Assembly: GCA_036924085.1 (NCBI GenBank)
Contig: JAVGWX010000012.1
Coordinates: 1,981,969 to 2,045,968 of the forward strand
Length of the DNA: 64,000 bases
Direction of reading: 5' to 3'
Origin: Ariolimax columbianus
Lineage: Eukaryota > Mollusca > Gastropoda > Stylommatophora > Arionidae
The notes beneath the pieces are model-generated. The model saw only the letters and a program-made list of their open reading frames with translations, had not been told where the DNA came from and did not search any database. Positions 1 through 11,900 of the stretch are shown here, piece by piece (position 1 is the first letter of the stretch; each line of letters opens with the position of its first letter). The translations under genes were made by a program, and so were the position numbers.

Positions 1-36
1 CGCTGTAGATCATGAATGTAAATGTTTTTCATGTGT

Positions 37-119
37 ACAAAGCCAGATATTGTCATGTTTTTCACACATAGAAAGCCAGATATTATCAGATATTATCAGA
101 TATTATCAGAAATGTTCTT
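37..119. repeat. short tandem repeats flanking a non-LTR fragment
   Basis: The motif GCCAGATATTRTCA recurs at about 41 and 72, each followed by TTTTTCACA-type sequence. Positions 81-112 then carry three copies of a 10-bp unit (ATATTATCAG). The same GCCAGATATTATCATG motif resumes on the other side of the retrotransposon fragment at about 556, so the fragment appears to sit inside this repeat. Confidence 0.6.
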
Positions 120-533
120 TTCGGAACAAAAGAGGCATGGCTGAATAGATGTGCAATGGGAAATACCGGGAGACAAATCTACAAACATATGGCCATCCCA
201 AATACCAAAGACAACATCAACCTCCTGAAAAGGAGAGACCAAAGCACCATTTTCCGACTTCCCACTCAACACATACAACTCAACAGTCACTTGAACAGAA
301 TCCAACCAGAACATACTCCAGAGTTCCGGCTGTGCACACATCCCTATGAAACTGTTGAACATCATCTGTTTGAATGACCAGCCCTTGTCAGTGTTAGGAA
401 AGAGCTTCTTCCTCCGAGGCCAGACAAATGGAACACTTTGTACGAAACTAAACAACAGCTCACAAACACTTGCAGATACCACTATAAGGTATTGGGCCAA
501 AGAGCAAGAGTCCATAGGCCACTGGATCAATAA
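120..533 (+). pseudogene. non-LTR retrotransposon ORF2 C-terminal fragment, one in-frame stop
   Basis: One reading frame is recognisable from about 120 to the TAA at 531-533. It matches the region downstream of RNase H that closes ORF2 in several mollusc-type non-LTR retrotransposons: an AWLNR..GNTGR..YKHM segment, then LLKRRDQSTIFRL and a degenerate zinc-finger-like C...HPYETVEHHLFE segment. The only interruption is a TGA at about 375-377, exactly where the family normally has a cysteine. The frame then continues for about 50 more codons. EN, RT and RNase H are missing, so this is a dead 5'-truncated copy. The family assignment is recalled from sequence pattern, not from a search. Confidence 0.72.
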
Positions 534-544
534 CCAATCGACCA

Positions 545-660
545 ACCACACGTAGAAAGCCAGATATTATCATGTTTTTCACAAGTACAAAGCCAGTAAT
601 AACGTTTCTCATGTGCAGATGTTGACATATAACGTTTTTTCTGTATCAAACAAAGGACAT
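545..660. repeat. degenerate continuation of the 5' repeat
   Basis: GTAGAAAGCCAGATATTATC at about 550 repeats the sequence on the left side of the retrotransposon fragment. It is followed by diverged copies (TACAAAGCCAGTAATAACG, ATAACGTTTTTT). This is consistent with an array that was split by the insertion. Confidence 0.45.
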
Positions 661-956
661 GATAAATAGCTTTTTCTTGTTCAAGAACTACATATAAAAC
701 ATAACAAGCGAGTCACGCATACTAGCCATTTCCAAGTGCAGAAGAAGACACGACATAATGGCGACATAATAGCGTTGGTGATTGTCGTGTCGTGAGCCTG
801 AGAGGACATTATTAAATCGATATCCAGCCTGGATGATATGACATTTTTATAAAATAGATCAATTTTTGGATCAGACATTTTGTCAATTTTTCTGTAAAAC
901 TTATTTTAAACAGAGAAAAACACACATGAAGAGAAATAGTACTAGAAGGCGGACCA
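661..956. other. unique-looking spacer
   Basis: This is AT-rich, non-repetitive sequence. I see no credible coding frame, RNA gene or mobile-element end. The 65-codon minus-strand frame here has no recognisable features. Confidence 0.5.
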
Positions 957-1735
957 TAGTCAGGGGCCTCTGTCGGGGTTCATGCGTCTTAGTCAGGGGT
1001 CCTGGGTCTTAGGGGGTCTGGGTCTTATTCAGGGGTCATGGGTCTTTGTCGGGAGTCATAGGTCTTAGTCAGGGTCCTATATATTAGGCAGGGGTCAAAT
1101 AGCTTAGTCAGGGGGCATGGGTCTTAGGCAGGGTTCCTGTGTCTTAGGGGGTCTGGGTCTTATTCAGGGGTTATGGGTCTTTGTCGGGAGTCATAGGTCT
1201 TAGTCAGGGTCCTATATATTAGGCAGGGGTCAAATAGCTTAGTCAGGGGGCATGGGTCTTAGTCAGGGGTCTTAGTAGTCCTGGTTCTTAGTCAAGGTCC
1301 TACAGTCAGAGGTCCTAGGGTTTAGTCAGAGGTCATGTGTCTTATTCAGGGTTCCTGGGTCTTATTCGGGGTTACTGGGTCTTAGACAGGGTTCCTGGGT
1401 CTTAAGGTTCCTGGGTGTTAGACAGGGTTCCTAGGTCTTAGACAGGGTTCCTGGGTCTTAGACAGGGGTACTGGGTCTAAAACAAGGTTCCTGGGTCTTC
1501 GACAGGGTTCCTAGGGCTTAGTCAGAGGTCCTGGGTCTTATTCAGGGTTCCTGGGTCTTATCCGGGGTTACTGGGTGTTAGACAGTGTTCCTGGGTCTTA
1601 GACAGGGTTCATGTGTCTTAGACAGGGTTCCTGGGTTTTAGACAGGGTTCTTGGGTCTTAGACAGGGGTACTGGGTCTTAGACAGGGGTACTGGGTCTTA
1701 GACAGGGTTCCTGGATCTTAGACAGGGTTCCTACA
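957..1735. repeat. degenerate ~20-bp minisatellite (GTCAGGGGTCCTGGGTCTTA)
   Basis: A roughly 20-bp G/T-rich unit ending in GGGTCTTA is repeated about 38 times with many substitutions and small indels. A block of about 135 bp occurs twice in the left part, from 1011 and from 1146, and includes a CCTATATATTAGGCAGGGGT variant. The right part is more homogeneous (TTAGACAGGGTTCCTGGGTC). TTAGGG occurs by chance only, so this is not a telomeric array. Confidence 0.85.
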
Positions 1736-2064
1736 ATCCACTTGGGAAATGGTGTGGCAGAACATTAACATAAGCTGTCCGTGCCACGCGCAGATCCTCG
1801 ATACGTTCATTAGTTCAAGGTCAACCCTAAATCAGCGGGGTATGAATCCCGACCCGACTCCCCCACCCCCAACCTCCTTTTTGCGCACCTCTCAAATGAC
1901 GTCACTCGCGTTAGTCCGGTGCTAGAAGCAGAAGCGAAAGCAGAATGTTTGACTCCCCAAACAGTTAAAAAGTGGACTATTATATGACGCCACTGCCTCA
2001 ATTCCGGTGCTAAAAATATATATTTCATTATTTGGGGTGAAATAACAGACAAGTACCGCCAGCA
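1736..2064. other. spacer between two minisatellites
   Basis: This is unique-looking sequence. The 80-codon minus-strand frame at 1810-2052 shows no domain, signal peptide or neighbouring exon evidence. I see nothing else in it. Confidence 0.5.
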
Positions 2065-4050
2065 GTTTCAGAACCATGAACAAGTCGTCGGTCGCTAGAT
2101 TACTTTTAGAACCATGAACAAGTCGTCGGTCGCTAGATTAGTTTCAGAACCATGAACAAGTCGTCGGTCGGTAGATTAGTTTTAGAACCATGAACAAGTC
2201 GTCGGTCGCTAGATTAGTTTTAGAACCATGAACAAGTCGTCGGTCGCTAGATTAGTTTAAAAACCATGAACAAGTCGTCGGTCGCTAGATTAGTTTTAGA
2301 ACCATGAACAAGTCGTCGGTCGCTAGATTAGTTTCAGAACCATGAACAAGTCGTCGGTCGCTAGATTAGTTTCAGAACCATGAACAAGTCGTCGGTCGCT
2401 AGATTAGTTTCAGAACCATGAACAAGTCGTCGGTCGCTAGATTAGTTTCAGAACCATGAACAAGTCGTCGGTCGCTAGATTAGTTTCAGAACCATGAACA
2501 AGTCGTCGGTCGCTAGATTAGTTTCAGAACCATGAACAAGTCGTCGGTCGCTAGATTAATTTTAGAACCATGAACAAGTCGTCGGTCGCTAGATTAGTTT
2601 TAGAACCATGAACAAGTCGTCGGTCGCTAGATTAGTTTTAGAACCATGAACATTTCGTCGGTCGCTAGATTTGTTTTAGAACCATGAACAAGTCGTCGGT
2701 CGCTAGATAAATTTTAGAACCATGAACAAGTCGTCGGTCGCTAGATTAGTTTTAGAACCATGAACAAGTCGTCGGTCGCTAGATTAGTTTTAGAACCATG
2801 AACAAGTCGTCGGTCGCTAGATTAGTTTTAGAACCATGAACATTTCGTCGGTCGCTAGATTTGTTTTAGAACCATGAACAAGTCGTCTGTCGCTAGATTA
2901 GTTTCAGAACCATGAACAAGTCGTCGGTCGCTAGATTAGTTTCAGAACCATGAACAAGTCGTCGGTCGCTAGATTAGTTTCAGAACCATGAACAAGTCGT
3001 CGGTCGCTAGATTAGTTTCAGAACCATGAACAAGTCGTCGGTCGCTAGATTAGTTTTAGAACCATGAACAAGTCGTCGGTCGCTAGATTAGTTTCAGAAC
3101 CATGAATAAGTCGTCGGTCGCTAGATTAGTTTCAGAACCATGAACAAGTCGTCGGTCGCTAGATTAGTTTTAGAACCATGAACAAGTCGTCGGTCGCTAG
3201 ATTAGTTTCAGAACCATGAATAAGTCGTCGGTCGCTAGATTAGTTTCAGAACCATGAACAAGTCGTCGGTCGCTAGATTAGTTTTAGAACCATGAACAAG
3301 TCGTCGGTCGCTAGATTAGTTTTAGAACCATGAACATTTCGTCGGTCGCTAGATTTGTTTTAGAACCATGAACAAGTCGTCGGTCGCTAGATTAATTTTA
3401 GAACCATGAACAAGTCGTCGGTCGCTAGATTAGTTTTAGAACCATGAACAAGTCGTCGGTCGCTAGATTAGTTTTAGAACCATGAACAAGTCGTCGGTCG
3501 CTAGATTAGTTTTAGAACCATGAACATTTCGTCGGTCGCTAGATTTGTTTTAGAACCATGAACAAGTCGTCTGTCGCTAGATTAGTTTCAGAACCATGAA
3601 CAAGTCGTCGGTCGCTAGATTAGTTTCAGAACCATGAACAAGTCGTCGGTCGCTAGATTAGTTTCAGAACCATGAACAAGTCGTCGGTCGCTAGATTAGT
3701 TTCAGAACCATGAACAAGTCGTCGGTCGCTAGATTAGTTTTAGAACCATGAACAAGTCGTCGGTCGCTAGATTAGTTTCAGAACCATGAATAAGTCGTCG
3801 GTCGCTAGATTAGTTTCAGAACCATGAACAAGTCGTCGGTCGCTAGATTAGTTTTAGAACCATGAACAAGTCGTCGGTCGCTAGATTAGTTTCAGAACCA
3901 TGAATAAGTCGTCGGTCGCTAGATTAGTTTCAGAACCATGAACAAGTCGTCGGTCGCTAGATTAGTTTTAGAACCATGAACAAGTCGTCGGTCGCTAGAT
4001 TAGTTTTAGAACCATGAACAAGTCGCCGGTCGCTAGATTAGTTTTAGAAC
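2065..4050. repeat. 38-bp minisatellite, about 52 copies, with an 18-unit higher-order duplication
   Basis: A 38-bp unit containing CCATGAACAAGTCGTCGGTC and CGCTAGATTAG is repeated with very little divergence. A rare variant (CATTTCGTCGG) occurs at 2651, 2841, 3335 and 3525. The pairs 2651/3335 and 2841/3525 are both separated by exactly 684 bp, which is 18 units. A block of 18 or more units was therefore duplicated as a whole. Confidence 0.95.
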
Positions 4051-4174
4051 CCGTTTCAGTTTTCAGCAACCTGAGGGTCGACCCTTTATTTTAAAGATCC
4101 CTTGTTTCAAAATGTGCTAATCAGGTCAAGGACATAATAAATGATGAAATAAGGGCTATCTTAGAGAAAGGGGA

Positions 4175-4570
4175 ATCACCATCGGACCAAGGACAGTTGA
4201 ACCCACAAGTAATCACCAACGTACCAAGAACAGTTGAATCCCGGACAAGTAATCACCAACGGTCCAAGGACAGTTGAACCCACAAGTAATCACCAACGCA
4301 CCAAGGACAGTTGAACCCACGACAAGTAATCACCAACGGACCAAAGACAGTTGAACCCACGACAGGTAATCACCAACGGACCAAGAACAGTTGAACCCAC
4401 GACAAGTAATCACCAACGGACAAAAGACAGTTGAACCCACGACAGGTAATCACCAACGGACCAAGAACAGTTGAACCCACGACAAGTAATCACCAACGGA
4501 CCAAGAACAGTTGAACCCACGACAAGTAATCACCAACGGACCAAGAACAGTTGAACCCCGACAAGTAACC
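4175..4570. repeat. 40-bp minisatellite, left part of a split array
   Basis: About ten copies of a 40-bp unit (AATCACCAACGGACCAAGAA then CAGTTGAACCCACGACAAGT). The array stops at the left edge of a retrotransposon and resumes at about 6113 with the same unit. It was therefore one array before the insertion. Confidence 0.9.
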
Positions 4571-6089
4571 ACAGAACACCAAAATAAGTCTTAACGGCAA
4601 ATATCTGCGGCCAAACGACAACCCAAACTACTTTGGCGTCACATTTGATCGACGCATGACATGGAAAAGTCAGATAGAGAGAAACCGAATGAGAGCCAGA
4701 CAAAGAATGGCAATCATGAGGAAACTTGCTGGCACAAGCTGGGGAGCAGACGAAAGAATACTGAAGAAATGGTACACTGGAAGAGTGAGACCAGTTCTCC
4801 AGTATGGCATTGCGGCATGGACAACAGCAGCAAAGGCGAACTTTGATAAAATTAGCAAGCTTCAAAATCAAGCCATGAGAGTTATAACAGGAGGCATGAA
4901 GTCAACGCCAATTTTAGAACTTGAAAAGATTTCAAATCTGCAATCCATGACCGATAGAAGAGACTGCAGAGCCCAGCAGCAAGCAGAGAAACTCAGAAGA
5001 CTGACTGACCATCCAATCCAACAAAGACTAAATAGATTTGGAAATGGGAAATGAAAGCGGAGAAACTTTGCAGAAATAGCCAAAGCAAAGATGAGCGAAG
5101 ACCCTATGAACACCATAACAACACCAAAGCCCATGCCTACTGTACGCAAACCCACATGGAAGCAGCATATCATTCCGGAGGTGGTAGAAAATATACCAGG
5201 TATTGGAAACAAGAACAGCCAGAATGAAAAAGAAAGAAGAGACATAACCCTGAGGTACATAGCGGAAAACTACCCAAGCATGGACTGGACGCATGCATAC
5301 ACCGACGGTTCTGTAACAAACACAACACAGAACGGAGGGGCAGGGGTATTCCTGAGCCTAACAAATGGTAGAAAAATAACACTGTCAGTGGCAACTGGAA
5401 AATACGCAAGCAATTTCAGAGTGGAGGCAGAGGCAGTGAGGCCTGCAGTAGGAGCAATGCTGACAGGCCAAAGCAATGAAAGCCAGATAGTCCTGTTTAC
5501 AGATGCCCTGGCCGTAGTTACAGCACTAAAAAGCCAGAAAAATACTGAACTTAATGATTTAAGAGCAGTACTCTGTCAACTATGCCAGCAGTCCGCACCA
5601 AAAAGAGTGGTGGTACAGTGGGTTCCATCCCACTGTAACATCCAAGACAACGAGGAGGCAGACAGACTGGCAAAAGAAGGTGCAAGACTACCACAACCAG
5701 ATTCTAGTGTGACCTACGAAGAGTCAAAAAGGTTTATTAGGGCCAGATAGATGGCCAAATGGGAAACAGAGCATACTGGCTACACAAAAAATGATGCCTA
5801 TTACCAGTTGAACAGAAGAGAGCAGGTCGTGATCTTCAGACTCCGCACAGGCCACAACAGACTGAGGTACCACCTATTAAATACACTGAAGATAGGTGGC
5901 ACTGACGAATGCTCGTGTGGTACAGGGATAATGACCACTGAACATCTGCTGCAAAATTGCCCGACATACGAGGATCAGAGAGAGCAGATGTGGCCATCAC
6001 CAGTGGCAACACTAGACAAGCTCTATGGCAGTGTCGACAGCCTCAGGATGACTGCTGCTTTCTTCGAACAAATTCAAGTTCACGTCTGA
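4569..6089 (+). pseudogene. ORF2 remnant: RT C-terminus, RNase H, CCHC-like tail
   Basis: One frame runs from about 4569 to the TGA at 6087-6089, broken by TGA at 5052-5054 and TAG at 5748-5750. The start is LNGKYLRP..YFGVTFDRRMTW, the RT segment after the catalytic core. It is followed by the thumb region (LQYGIAAWTTAAKANF, KLQNQAMRVITGG). RNase H follows, with TDGS near 5303, VEAEA near 5421, FTDALAV near 5497 and NEEADRLAKEGA near 5651, so all four acidic positions are visible. The C-terminus carries CxC-x8-H-x4-C (CSCGTGIMTTEHLLQNC). The frame shows no frameshift, so decay is recent but the copy is not functional. Confidence 0.85.
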
Positions 6090-6112
6090 CAGCGTACGAA
6101 GAAGAAGAAGAA
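4571..6112 (+). mobile_element. 5'-truncated non-LTR retrotransposon with RNase H and (GAA)n tail
   Basis: The insertion begins within the reverse transcriptase palm/thumb region and ends in a (GAA)n tail at about 6098-6112. It interrupts the 40-bp array. The same array motif (ACAAGTAA[C/T]CACC) flanks both ends, so a target duplication cannot be told from array units. Endonuclease and most of RT are absent. RNase H plus a short simple-repeat tail suggests an I/Jockey-superfamily-like LINE. The 3' untranslated part is very short: only about 10 bases (CGTACGAAG) separate the stop codon from the tail. Confidence 0.88.
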
Positions 6113-6250
6113 CCCCTACAAGTAATCACCAAAGGACAAAGGACAGTTGAACCTACGACAAGTAATCACCAACGGACCAATGACAGCTGAACCCCCGACA
6201 AGTAATCACCAACGGACCAAGAACAGCTGAACCTACGACAAGTAATCACA
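6113..6250. repeat. 40-bp minisatellite, right part of the split array
   Basis: About three and a half units of the array seen at 4175-4570 resume directly after the (GAA)n tail. The region ends in a G-rich run near 6258-6279. Confidence 0.85.
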
Positions 6251-6425
6251 AAAAATTGGGGGGAAGGGGGGGGGGGGGCGCTGCAAAATAGTAAGTATAT
6301 CTGACTTGTAGGTATTACTTAATACAGTATTTGAGAAATCTTTCTTTTCCATTTTGTTATGTTTTCATCCATATGTTTATTTGTATTACCCATTATTGTT
6401 TGAAATAATATATGATGGTAAGGCA

Positions 6426-6915
6426 CGTTTGTCGGGTACCAATATCAGGGTACCGTTGTCGGGTACCAATATCAGGGTACCAGTGTCAGGTACCAGTGTC
6501 AGGTACCAGTGTCAGGTACTAGTATCAGGTACCAGTGTCAGGTACCAGTGTCGCTACCAGTGTCGGGTACCAGTGTCAGGTACCAGTGTCAGGTACCAGT
6601 GGCAGGTACCAGTGTCAGGTACCAGTGTCGCTACCAGTGTCAGGTACCAGTGTCAGGTACCAGTGTCAGGTACCAGTGTCAGGTACCAGTGTCAGGTACT
6701 AGTATCAGGTACCAGTGTCAGGTACCAGTGTCAGGTACTAGTATCAGGTACCAGTGTCAGGTACCAGTGTCAGGTACCAGTGTCAGGTACTAGTATCAGG
6801 TACCAGTGTCAGGTACCAGTGTCAGGTACTAGTATCAGGTACCAGTGTCAGGTACCAGTGTCAGGTACCAGTGTCAGGTGCCAGTGTCAGGTACCAGTGT
6901 CGGGTACCAGTATAC
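6426..6915. repeat. 13-bp minisatellite (GGTACCAGTGTCA)
   Basis: About 38 copies of a 13-bp unit. Most carry the palindrome GGTACC, and variants include GGTACTAGTATCA and short CGCTACCAGTGT units. Because 13 is not a multiple of 3, every reading frame cycles through the same 13-residue peptide. This explains the 205-codon frame at 6354-6971, which is not a gene. Confidence 0.93.
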
Positions 6916-7435
6916 AAATAGATAGCATTAGAAAGAAGCAGAACGTCAAAACAACTATTTATAATTCCTAACCTGACGCTCAAATGCATAACACGAATCG
7001 CGAAAAGAAAAGAAAAGTAAAGAAAAGAAAGAAATTAAATATAAAGGGCTGCAAATATGATTTTTGCCCAAAGCGGTGGAAGAGCTAGAGCGAGCCCTGT
7101 CTCTTTGATTTCTGACAGAAGTTCTCTACCTCATGCAAACTCATCGAGAAGTAATTGCCTCATTTAAATCATCAAGACGAATTATCTCTGTAACGGAAAA
7201 TGCAAAACTAAAGCCAATTCTCTAGTCGACTTTAGGATACAGAAATCATTTTTACCATTCGTTACAGATGTACTCTTCAACTTTCAAAGTTAGAGAGATG
7301 AGAGCTAACCATCTCATTAAGCCTACACAACTTGCAATTACATAACCGTCCGCTAAATTCGGAAGAGCAGAAGGGTTTTGCGACCTAGGCAGTTCCTATC
7401 TACCTGCTAGATCACCTGCCAAAGGTGAGTTAAAA
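6916..7435. other. unique-looking spacer
   Basis: It contains an A/G-rich stretch near 7000-7030 and otherwise unremarkable sequence. I see no gene or mobile-element end. Confidence 0.5.
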
Positions 7436-7680
7436 CTTAGTATAGGTGTTGTGGGAGAATGGACGAGAGTAGTGTAGGTGTTGTGGGAGAAGGGACGGAA
7501 GTAGTGTAGGTGTTGTGGGAGAATGGACGAGAGTAATGTAGGTGTTGTGGGAGAAGGGACGGAAGTAGTGTAGGTGTTGTAGGAGAAGGGACGGAAGTAG
7601 TGTAGGTGTTGTGGGAGAAGGGACGGAAGTAGTGTAGGTGTTGTGGGAGAAGGGACGGAAGTAGTGTAGGTGTCCTGGAG
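7436..7680. repeat. 32-bp minisatellite
   Basis: Seven to eight copies of a 32-bp unit (GTGTTGTGGGAGAAGGGACG then GAAGTAGTGTAG), with a variant in which the middle reads AATGGACGAGAGT. The 88- and 146-codon minus frames are by-products of the repeat. Confidence 0.9.
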
Positions 7681-7994
7681 TAGTTGTGTGGACCACTGGA
7701 CAGAATCTAGGTGCATAGATACGGTATCACATCTGTACAAGTGCACGAACAAGCGACATTTAGACATAATGCTAGGACAGAATGACACGGCTATGAGTAA
7801 ATGTATTTGAAGGTTTGGCCAAACAAAGAAGCTCAAGTAGATAAAGATGGTGTTGGTCAGACAGTTCTGGAACCTGGTGTTTTTCTCATCATCTCAGTGT
7901 ATGTGAGAACGTGTCGTCAGAGAGTGTGCTAACCCTCAGCACTAACGCATGACAGTCTCCCCGGCACTGCAGCAACGGCTGTATCCTCGTAGAG

Positions 7995-8762
7995 TACTGC
8001 CCAATCCATCATCAAAAGTAGAGTACTCCCCAATACATCATCAAAAGTATAGTACTCCCCAATACATCATCAAAAGTAGAGTACTCCCCAGTACATCACC
8101 AAAAGTAGAGTACTCCCCAATACATCATCAAAAGTAGAGTACTCCCCAATCCATCATCAAAAGTAGAGTACTCCCCAATACATCATCAAAAGTATAGTAC
8201 TCCCCAATGCATCATCAAAAGTAGAGTACTCCCCAATACATCATCAAAAGTAGAGTACTCCCCAATACATCATCAAAAGTAGAGTACTACCCAGTACATC
8301 ACCAAAAGTAGAGTACTCCCCCAATACATCATCAAAAGTACAGTACTCCCCCTATACATCACCAAAAGTACAGTACTCCCCCAATACATCATCAAAAGTA
8401 CAGTACTCCCCCAATACATCATCAAAAGTACAGTACTCCCCCAATACATCACCAAAAGTACAGTACTCCCCCAGTACATCACCAAAAGTACAGTACTCCC
8501 CCAGTACATCACCAAAAGTAGAGTACTCCCCCAATACATCACCAAAAGTACAGTCCTCCCCCAGTACATCACAAAAAGTACAGTACTCCCCCAGTACATC
8601 GCCAAAAGTACAGTCCTCCCCCAGTACATCACCAAAAGTACAGTACTCCCCCAGTACATCACCAAAAGTAGAGTACTCCCCCAGTACATCACCAAAAGTA
8701 GAGTACTCCCTCAGTACATCACCAAAAGTAGAGTACTCCTCCAGTACATCACCAAAAGCAGC
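7995..8762. repeat. 29/30-bp minisatellite with a period switch
   Basis: About 26 copies of a unit built on AGTACTCCCCAATACATCAT plus CAAAAGTAGAGT. Left of about 8310 the C-run has four bases and the unit is 29 bp. To the right it has five and the unit is 30 bp. In the 30-bp half the period is a multiple of three, giving a stop-free minus frame of 140 codons. Most units contain AGTACT. Confidence 0.93.
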
Positions 8763-8913
8763 AGCGATACACTAGAACAGACAAGACAGACTGAGCTATC
8801 ACAAAAGATTTGTGACGAATTAGAGAAGATTACCTTTACATAAAACAGATGTGAAATAAATTAGAAATGGAGACTGTAATGGCCACTTTTGTTTTAGAGC
8901 TGTGACACGTTAG

Positions 8914-11900
8914 CAAACAGCGGAGGAGCCGTAAACAGGGGAGGAGCCGAAAACAGTGGAGGAGCCGTAAACAGGGAAGGGGCCGAAAACAGGGGAAGAG
9001 CTGTAAACAGGAGAGGAGCCGTAAACAGGGGAGCAGCCGTAAACAGGGAAGGGGCCGACAACAGGGGAAGAGCTGTAAACAGGAGAGGAGCCGTAAACAG
9101 GGCAGGAGCCATAAACAGGGGAGGAGTCGTAAACAGGAGAGGAGCCGTAAACAGGGGAGGAGCCGCAAACAGGGGAGGACCGTAAACAGGGAAAAAGCCG
9201 TAAACAGGGGAGGAGCCGTAAACAGGAGAAGAGCCGTAAACAGAGGTGGAGTCGCAAACAGGGAAGGAGCCGTAAACATGGGAGGAGCAGTAAACAGGGG
9301 AGGAGCCGTAAACAGGGGAGAAGCCGTAAACAGGGGAGGAGCCGTAAACAGGAGAGGAGCCGTAAACAGGGGAGGGGCCGAAAACAGGTGAGGAGCCGTA
9401 AACATGAGAGGAGCCGTAAACAGGGGAGGAGACGCAAACAGGGGAGGAGCCGCAAACAGCGGAGGAGCCGTAAACAGGGGAGGAGCCGTAAACAGGGGAG
9501 GAGACGCAAACAGGGGAGGAGCCGTAAACAGGGGAGAAGCCGTAAACAGGGGAGGAGCCGTAAACAGGGGAGGAGCCGTAAACAGGAGAGGAGATGTAAA
9601 CAGGGGAGGAGTCGCAAACAGGGGAGGAGCCGTAAACAAGGGAGGAGCCGTAAACAGGGGAGGAGCCGTAAACAGGGGAGGAGCCGTAAACAGGGAAGGG
9701 GCCGAAAACAGGTGAGGAGCCGTAAACAGGAGAGGAGCCGTAAACAGGGGTGGAGACGCAAACATGGGAGGAGCCGCAAACAGGGGAGGAGCCGTAAACA
9801 GGGGTGGAGCCGTAAACAGGGGAGGAGACGCAAACAGGGGAGGAGACGCAAACAGGGGAGGAGCCGTAAACAGGGGAGGAGCCGTAAACAGGAGAAGAGC
9901 CGTAAACAGAGGTGGAGTCGCAAACAGGGAAGGAGCCGTAAACAGGGGAGGAGCAGTAAACAGGGGAGGAGCCGTAAACAGGGGAGAAGCCGTAAACAGG
10001 GGAGGAGCCGTAAACAGGAGAGGAGCCGTAAACAGGGGAGGGGCCGAAAACAGGTGAGGAGCCGTAAACAGGGGAGGAGCCGTAAACAGGGGAGGAGCCG
10101 TAAACAGGGGAGGAGACGCAAACAGGAGAGGAGCCGTAAACAGGGGAGGAGACGCAAACAGGGGAGGAGCCGCAAACAGGGGAGGAGCCGTAAACAGGGG
10201 AGGAGCCGTAAACAGGGGAGGAGACGCAAACAGGGGAGGAGCCGTAAACAGGGGAGAAGCCGTAAACAGGGGAGGAGCCGTAAACAGGGGAGGAGCCATA
10301 AACAGGAGAGGAGCTGTAAACAGGGGAGGAGTCACAAACAGGGGAGGAGCCGTAAACAGGGGAGGAGCCGTAAACAGGGGAGGAGCCGTAAACAGGGGAG
10401 GAGCCGTAAACAGGGAAGGGGCCGAAAACAGGTGAGGAGCCGTAAACAGGAGAGGAGCCGTAAACAGGGGAGGAGACGCAAATAGGGGAGGAGCCGCAAA
10501 CAGGGGAGGAGCCGTAAACAGGGGTGGAGCCGTAAACAGGGGAGGAGACGCAAACAGGGGAGGAGACGCAAACAGGGGAGGAGCCGTAAACAGAGGAGGA
10601 GCCGTAAACAGGGAAGGGACCGAAAACAGGGGAGGGGCCGCAAACAGGGGAGGAGCCGCAAAGAGGGGAGGAGCCGCAAAGAGGGGAGGAGCCGTAAACA
10701 TGGGAGGAGCCGTAAACAGGGGAGGGCCGTAAACAGGGGAGGGCCGCAAATAGGGGAGAAGCCGCAAACAGGGGAGGAGACGCAAACAGGGGAGGAGCCG
10801 TAAACAGGGGAGGAGCCGTAAACAGGGGAGGAGCCGTAAACAGGGGAGGAGACGCAAACAGGGGAGGAGCCGTAAACAGGGGAGAAGCCGTAAACAGGGG
10901 AGGAGCCGTAAACAGGGGAGGAGCCATAAACAGGAGAGGAGCTGTAAACAGGGGAGGAGTCACAAACAGGGGAGGAGCCGTAAACAGGGGAGGAGCCGTA
11001 AACAGGGGAGGAGCCGTAAACAGGGGAGGAGCCGTAAACAGGGAAGGGGCCGAAAACAGGTGAGGAGCCGTAAACAGGAGAGGAGCCGTAAACAGGGGAG
11101 GAGACGCAAATAGGGGAGGAGCCGCAAACAGGGGAGGAGCCGTAAACAGGGGTGGAGCCGTAAACAGGGGAGGAGACGCAAACAGGGGAGGAGACGCAAA
11201 CAGGGGAGGAGCCGTAAACAGAGGAGGAGCCGTAAACAGGGAAGGGACCGAAAACAGGGGAGGGGCCGCAAACAGGGGAGGAGCCGCAAAGAGGGGAGGA
11301 GCCGCAAAGAGGGGAGGAGCCGTAAACAGGGGAGGAGCCGTAAACAGGGGAGGGCCGTAAACAGGGGAGGGCCGCAAATAGGGGAGAAGCCGCAAACAGG
11401 GGAGGAGCCGCAAACAGGGGAGGAGCCGTAAACAGGGGAGGAGCCGTAAACAGGGGAGGAGACGCAAACAGGGGAGGAGCCGTAAACAGGGGAGAAGCCG
11501 TAAACAGGGGAGGAGCCGTAAACAGGGGAGGAGCCGTAAACAGGAGAGGAGATGTAAACAGGGGAGGAGTCGCAAACAGGGGAGGAGCCGTAAACAGGGG
11601 AGGAGCCGTAAACAGGGGAGGAGCCGTAAACAGGGGAGGAGCCGTAAACAGGGAAGGGGCCGAAAACAGGTGAGGAGCCGTAAACAGGAGAGGAGCCGTA
11701 AACAGGGGTGGAGACGCAAACATGGGAGGAGCCGCAAACAGGGGAGGAGCCGTACACAGGGGTGGAGCCGTAAACAGGGGAGGAGACGCAAACAGGGGAG
11801 GAGACGCAAACAGGGGAGGAGCCGTAAACAGGGGAGGAGCCGTAAACAGGAGAAGAGCCGTAAACAGAGGTGGAGTCGCAAACAGGGAAGGAGCCGTAAA

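Noticed and set aside
957..1735. Telomeric or telomere-like repeat because of TTAGGG words
   Set aside because: TTAGGG appears only sporadically within a 20-bp unit and is never tandem.
1810..2052. 80-codon minus frame in the spacer between arrays
   Set aside because: No recognisable domain, splice site or codon pattern. Length is within chance expectation.
2065..4570. CRISPR array (38-40-bp regular repeats)
   Set aside because: The units are contiguous with no unique spacers, the context is eukaryotic, and there are no cas genes.
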